From contig NAOQ01000002.1 of NCBI GenBank assembly GCA_002751075.1, forward strand, positions 390,275 to 413,042: a stretch of DNA of 22,768 nucleotides. Direction: 5' to 3'. The stretch is from Ichthyophonus hoferi (taxonomy: Eukaryota; Opisthokonta; Ichthyosporea; Ichthyophonida; Ichthyophonidae). Position numbers and translations under genes: made by a program. Below the pieces are notes generated by a model. That model searched no databases. It saw only the letters and a program-made list of their open reading frames with translations, and was not told the origin of the DNA. This document shows positions 20,901 to 22,768 of the stretch, one piece after another (positions within the stretch are counted from its first letter, which is position 1; each line of letters opens with the position of its first letter).

Positions 20901-22225
20901 GTATAGTAGGGCTACATATATAATGAGGGAGGGAAGGAGAGAGAGAGGGAAAAGAAAAAGTGTGCAGTGATGTTAGCTATTAGATGCATCCACATATGAT
21001 GCATGTCAAGACGTTGTGTCCGTTATAATACATCCTATCCCCTCTCGTTTTTCTATACACGCATACCCATGACCTGATAGATGTCTAAATGGCCACATAT
21101 CCCAACTATTTCCTATATCCCACCTCTCTCGCATCATATCATATCTCACAACTACATCATATATATCGAATATTCACATATATCCAAGTTATCTCATGTA
21201 ATCAATCTTACTACTATATATATAAGTAATATACAGTTCTGGTCTGAGAATAACAGACGAACAGTTCTTGGTCGTTGGTTCTATTTCCTTTCATTGAATG
21301 CTTGATTGGTGTATTAGTCAGCCAATAAATAAACCAGACAACATACGCACCACAACAAACACAAAACAATACAATACAGTACAACACAAGGAGAATGAGA
21401 TTTACAGGATTGGCGTCCATTCGACCCTTAATCACATCCAATGCAATTGGTGTCTTGATGCTATATATGGAAAGACAACTCTGTTAGCTAATCATAAAAT
21501 ACCTACAGGTTTGCTATTACAACTTTAGGCTTATCGTTTATCATTCTCTACTGGCTCTTTTACATTTTACAGTTTTTAATACAGCACAGTGATAGGATGT
21601 TTATTATGCAAATGCTATCCTTTAATTCGGGTTTCCCAATCCTCGTCTTAGAAATTTATATATTAATATATTAAGTAAGTCTACAAATTATGTCAGGACA
21701 AATGATAAATAAATAATTAGATACTTTCACCAATGATGAATTGCGTTTACATTACATTATACCATGTCATATCATATTATAATATATTATAAGATACCAT
21801 GCCATAACATAACAGAACAGAACATAACATACTATAACTAAAATCATACAATATAACATCATACCATACCATATCATGTATCATGAACATATTAAAACCC
21901 TAGCTATGAATGATAGGAAACCGACAGACAACGAGATACAGACACACATACAAGCATACATATGCATACATACAGATATACATACAAACAAACATACAAA
22001 TATATATATATATATATATACTTACAAACATATACAAACAGATTCACATACATACATACATACATACAGACTGACACACATACAAACATACATATCATAA
22101 TAGTCATCGTAAACTTCAGCGTCAGGTAGTTCGCGGAACACCTCGGCCACTTTCTCCCCATGTCTATGAGCTTTAACGATTGTCTTGTAGAGCATAGACA
22201 TCACTTTACGTAGTTCCTTACCACC
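11214..22225 (-). CDS. PBRM1: polybromo-1 (BAF180), 3' part: 21 exons, 5' end outside the window
   Basis: Exons on the minus strand, in reading order: 22225-22092, 21460-21406, 20911-20784, 20333-20102, 19826-19728, 19347-19219, 18964-18896, 17875-17735, 17573-17437, 17188-17108, 16565-16395, 16058-15935, 15552-15528 (edge uncertain), 15449-15375, 15026-14948, 14739-14567, 14373-14309, 13788-13581, 13375-13338, 12687-12521, 11988-11214. All junctions are GT-AG, and the phases chain without a break into about 1,034 residues ending in TGA. Residues are numbered within this fragment. The order is bromodomain (1-105), basic NLS (135-144), second bromodomain (172-282), BAH1 (338-455), BAH2 (531-650), two C2H2 fingers (737-793) and a disordered tail. 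Two tandem BAH domains after bromodomains identify polybromo, the acetyl-lysine-reading targeting subunit of the nuclear PBAF SWI/SNF remodeller. Human PBRM1 has six bromodomains, so four more should lie upstream. No HMG box was found. Confidence 0.92.
11938..12650 (-). other. PBRM1: tandem C2H2 zinc fingers in polybromo, after BAH2
   Basis: Exon 12687-12521 and the start of exon 11988-11214 encode two fingers with identical spacing, C-x4-C-x12-H-x4-H. Finger 1 is C737-RWGS-C742 ... H755-IYQL-H760. Finger 2 is C770-SWLH-C775-GK ... SNLMA-H788-IRRV-H793, and an intron splits it two residues after the second Cys. Both have Trp between the cysteines and a hydrophobic residue before the first His. 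Nine residues separate the fingers. They occupy the position of the vertebrate HMG box and may bind DNA or a PBAF partner. The junction phases are phase 0 from exon 13375-13338 and phase 2 into the last exon. Confidence 0.85.
12656..12900 (-). repeat. 130-bp tandem duplication spanning an exon-intron boundary
   Basis: The segment starting CCCGATGG at 12656 recurs at 12786, 130 bp away. Each copy contains GGTATAGG(G/A)GATA, a GGTAAGTA(A/G)GT segment and a GATAGTATRATA run. The first copy covers the 5' 32 nt of the zinc-finger exon and its acceptor. The second copy lies in the intron and still encodes TLSPIPPSG when read on the minus strand, so it is a decayed partial copy of the exon start. 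Confidence 0.7.
13581..15449 (-). other. PBRM1: BAH domain 2 of polybromo, exons 15449 to 13581
   Basis: Exons 15449-15375, 15026-14948, 14739-14567, 14373-14309 and the start of 13788-13581 encode YYRQLFFKNMSFKKGDFVYL, HYVVKIEQMWIDE, EFIYGNWYLRPYE, ATFYALELLKE, MHSIVARVAVLLPKEYM, GRPYGIPEDDVFVSDSVYD and TIKKINL. PBRM1 BAH2 is recalled as having the same order, with YFEQLHYNDMWLKVGD, VGRIEKVW, FIHPEETEHEPT, CRPTEIPENDILLCESRY. The GRP-x-x-IPE-x-D motif is especially telling. The remainder of exon 13788-13581 is a Ser/Pro/acidic linker (SSGEDDSGEG). Confidence 0.9.
14459..14530. repeat. exact 32-bp tandem repeat (2.25 copies) in an intron
   Basis: Two identical 32-bp units (14459-14490 and 14491-14522) begin ATGCACCCATACATACATAC, and a third unit starts at 14523. 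They sit immediately beside the donor of exon 14739-14567. This is a minisatellite made of CATA-rich sequence. Confidence 0.9.
15528..15552 (-). other. PBRM1: microexon between BAH1 and BAH2 (acceptor uncertain)
   Basis: The donor is clear: CGAG|GTACTC supplies the G that completes a Gly codon with the next exon (acceptor CTCTCCCCAG, GT first). The frame reads FHYDKR leading into GDGDGTHPGYTYY. For phase 0 from the preceding exon the acceptor must be one of two tandem GGAG sites, giving 25 or 19 nt. Neither has a strong pyrimidine tract, so the left edge is the least certain junction of the gene. Confidence 0.5.
15655..15898. repeat. AATAC-rich degenerate pentanucleotide tract
   Basis: About 240 bp of imperfect (AATAC)n with ACACA interruptions fills most of the intron before the BAH2 microexon. 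No gene is seen in it. Confidence 0.85.
16180..16320. repeat. TATTATACCA-type degenerate repeat in an intron
   Basis: Imperfect repeats of ATTATACCAT and ACTATAC, with CCATGCCATGTCATACCATA. A similar tract with the same words recurs at about 21751-21880 in another intron of the same gene. Confidence 0.75.
16395..17573 (-). other. PBRM1: BAH domain 1 of polybromo, exons 17573-17437, 17188-17108, 16565-16395
   Basis: The exons encode IRLGMFVYLPSG, CPQIVCVQRLWTD, QKWLWGTWLSRPYE, NAKEVYWTS, GECQVMQPSDW and DDIYVCEYVYHDRKGFEKIK. In order and spacing these follow PBRM1 BAH1, recalled as GDYVYVEP, HIVCIERLWED, KWLYGCWFYRPNE, KEVF, GKCVVM and EDVYVCESRY. BAH domains are beta-rich protein-protein interaction modules, and in PBRM1 they contribute to PBAF's role in DNA-damage and PCNA-linked functions. 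The usual GDxV is GMFV here. Confidence 0.9.
16833..17095. repeat. purine-rich AGAGATAGTAAT-type repeat in an intron
   Basis: About 260 bp of degenerate AGTAATAGAGATAGTAAT units. On the transcribed strand the tract is pyrimidine-rich and abuts the donor of exon 17188-17108 (17107). The long hydrophobic open frames read from it (for example 16836-17198 on the minus strand) are repeat artefacts. Confidence 0.85.
17876..18895 (-). other. largest polybromo intron (1,020 bp)
   Basis: The interval between the last bromodomain exon and the pre-BAH1 exon is AT-rich non-coding DNA. It has ATCGAT/CTAACTAATC short repeats near 17920-17985 and, at its right end, a TA run (18651-18671) and a 37-bp tandem repeat. 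No additional exon could be supported. Confidence 0.7.
18720..18866. repeat. 37-bp tandem repeat, about 4 copies
   Basis: The unit GTTAGATATACCTATATTAT plus 17 more bases starts at 18757, 18794 and, diverged, 18831, with an older copy before 18757. The period is exactly 37 bp. Divergence increases outward, as in a minisatellite. Confidence 0.85.
18896..20155 (-). other. PBRM1: last bromodomain (BD6-like), lacking the acetyl-lysine Asn
   Basis: The end of exon 20333-20102 and exons 19826-19728, 19347-19219 and 18964-18896 give helix Z, a ZA loop (EDGKLLCEPILTIPARDLN, then YHEVVKVPISLQTI), helix B (MQQLYADMFLLFYNAYSV) and helix C (QAYFDVLTLHKLFL). Aligned on the helix-C tyrosine, the position of the ligand-binding Asn is a leucine (fragment residue 254, in YSVLQAPDQ). 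The shelf motif is also irregular. The fold is probably kept, but acetyl-lysine binding is doubtful. In human BD6 the Asn position appears kept (recalled, not checked), so the loss would be lineage-specific. Confidence 0.8.
20102..20333 (-). other. PBRM1: linker exon with nuclear localisation signal and start of last bromodomain
   Basis: This 232-nt exon carries an acidic/proline segment (NEPKLLEP, LAKEDD), then a basic cluster RKGKKKAKRR suited to nuclear import. A charged helix follows (DQIEEAKREYKKREKK), and then ELGFCLMRTLVQL, the first helix of the next bromodomain. Joining is phase 1 on the 5' side and phase 0 on the 3' side. Confidence 0.85.
21751..21890. repeat. CATATTATA/AACATAACA degenerate repeat in an intron
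   Basis: Imperfect repeats of ACCATGTCATATCATATTAT and AACATAACAGAACAG, similar in wording to the tract at 16180-16320. Confidence 0.7.
21946..22091. repeat. CATA/TA microsatellite cluster next to an exon
   Basis: (CATA)n and ACATACAAACA runs flank a TA run at about 22000-22020. The tract runs right up to the donor of exon 22225-22092, so the intron's first 140 bases are almost pure simple repeat. Open frames here are artefacts. Confidence 0.85.
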
Positions 22226-22768
22226 CTACACCCATCATTATACGTTTGTTATGTTAGTGGCTGTAAATATCAGCAAAGATAGAAAAGCGAGAGAGGAGAG
22301 AGGACGAAAAAGATAAGGAGTAGGATAAGAAAAAAAAGGAATAAGACAAGTGATGGATAAAGTGAAGAGGGAAGGATAGAATTAGAATATAAATAAAGAT
22401 AGTGAGGGAGAAAAGGGGATAGGAGAGAAAGTCGTATATATGGGTAGTAGAGCATAGGGTGGGCCTAGGGCTAGGTGTTGGTATTCCTATTTACGGATAT
22501 GGATATATCTTCGAATAGCAGAGATATGTACATATGTAGATAGGTAGGGGGGGGGATGGGTGGTGCTCCACAGCGAGATAACTACCTAGTATATTGTAAT
22601 GTATATGTATTGCAGCATAGTATAATATAACGCAATATAATCCAATATACTAAAATACAATATAATATAATATACTACACTACAAGATAATATAATAAAA
22701 TACAACAAAGCAAAACAAAAGAAAACAGAAAAGAAAAAAATAATAAAAAAAAAAAAAAAAAAATCAAT
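22226..22768 (-). other. intron of polybromo running off the window, purine- and A-rich
   Basis: No bromodomain-like exon is visible to the right of 22225. The DNA contains a purine-rich tract (22265-22435), a G9 run (near 22547-22555), a TATAATATAA-type tract (22610-22700) and an A-rich end with a 20-nt A run near 22745-22764. The exons for the first four bromodomains must lie further right. Confidence 0.65.

Larger units (their letters stand above)
20784..22225 (-). other. PBRM1: penultimate bromodomain (BD5-like), three exons
   Basis: Exons 22225-22092, 21460-21406 and 20911-20784 encode helix Z (KELRKVMSMLYKTIVKA), the ZA shelf VFRELPD, YYDIIKTPIALDVI, helix B (SFVDDFEVMFQNAQTYN) and helix C (GSDVFRDAQFLRNLL). 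The acetyl-lysine-anchoring Asn in the YN of QTYNEDG is present (fragment residue 87), as are the conserved tyrosines. It should be a competent histone reader. By order it matches BD5 of vertebrate PBRM1. The acceptor at 22226 is in phase 0 with an exon to the right of the window that is not seen. Confidence 0.9.

Noticed and set aside
22741-22764. Poly(A) tail of a retroposed element
   Set aside because: No LINE, SINE or target duplication is visible beside it, and the surroundings grade gradually into A-rich repeat.

Overview
This is an AT-rich animal nuclear sequence. It has spliced genes with GT-AG introns, mostly 150-650 bp, full of microsatellite-like repeats. The main gene is a polybromo-type subunit of the PBAF chromatin remodeller, which points to a metazoan. 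The base composition, small exons and short introns would suit a compact invertebrate genome such as a sponge, but the species cannot be fixed from this window.

Layout. (1) 1-2.7 kb is mostly AT-rich intergenic DNA. It holds a possible 3' end of an upstream gene (1-105), two overlapping short open segments on opposite strands (955-1223) and a strong hairpin (2654-2693). (2) 2969-4421 (+) is a complete three-exon gene of the MPV17/PMP22 membrane-protein family, with a poly(A) signal near 4733. (3) 4.74-9.5 kb is intergenic. It has a tRNA-Arg(UCU) gene with a 10-nt intron (7077-7159, -) and a broken Ty1/Copia-type gag relic (about 8826-9350, -). (4) 9498-10912 is a 1.4-kb non-coding DNA-transposon-like element with terminal inverted repeats. 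(5) 11214 to beyond the right edge (-) is the 3' part of a polybromo (PBRM1/BAF180) gene.

The polybromo model has 21 exons that join in frame. They encode about 1,034 residues of the C-terminal part, in the order: bromodomain, NLS-bearing linker, degenerate bromodomain, BAH1, BAH2, two tandem C2H2 zinc fingers, proline-rich and acidic tail. The N-terminal bromodomains must lie to the right of the window.

The most interesting observation is that a matched pair of C-x4-C-x12-H-x4-H zinc fingers sits after BAH2, where vertebrate PBRM1 carries its HMG box. The last bromodomain has also lost its acetyl-lysine-binding asparagine. Together these suggest a change in how this PBAF targeting subunit reads chromatin or DNA. 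The other functional pieces (MPV17-like protein, tRNA-Arg) have no evident link to polybromo.
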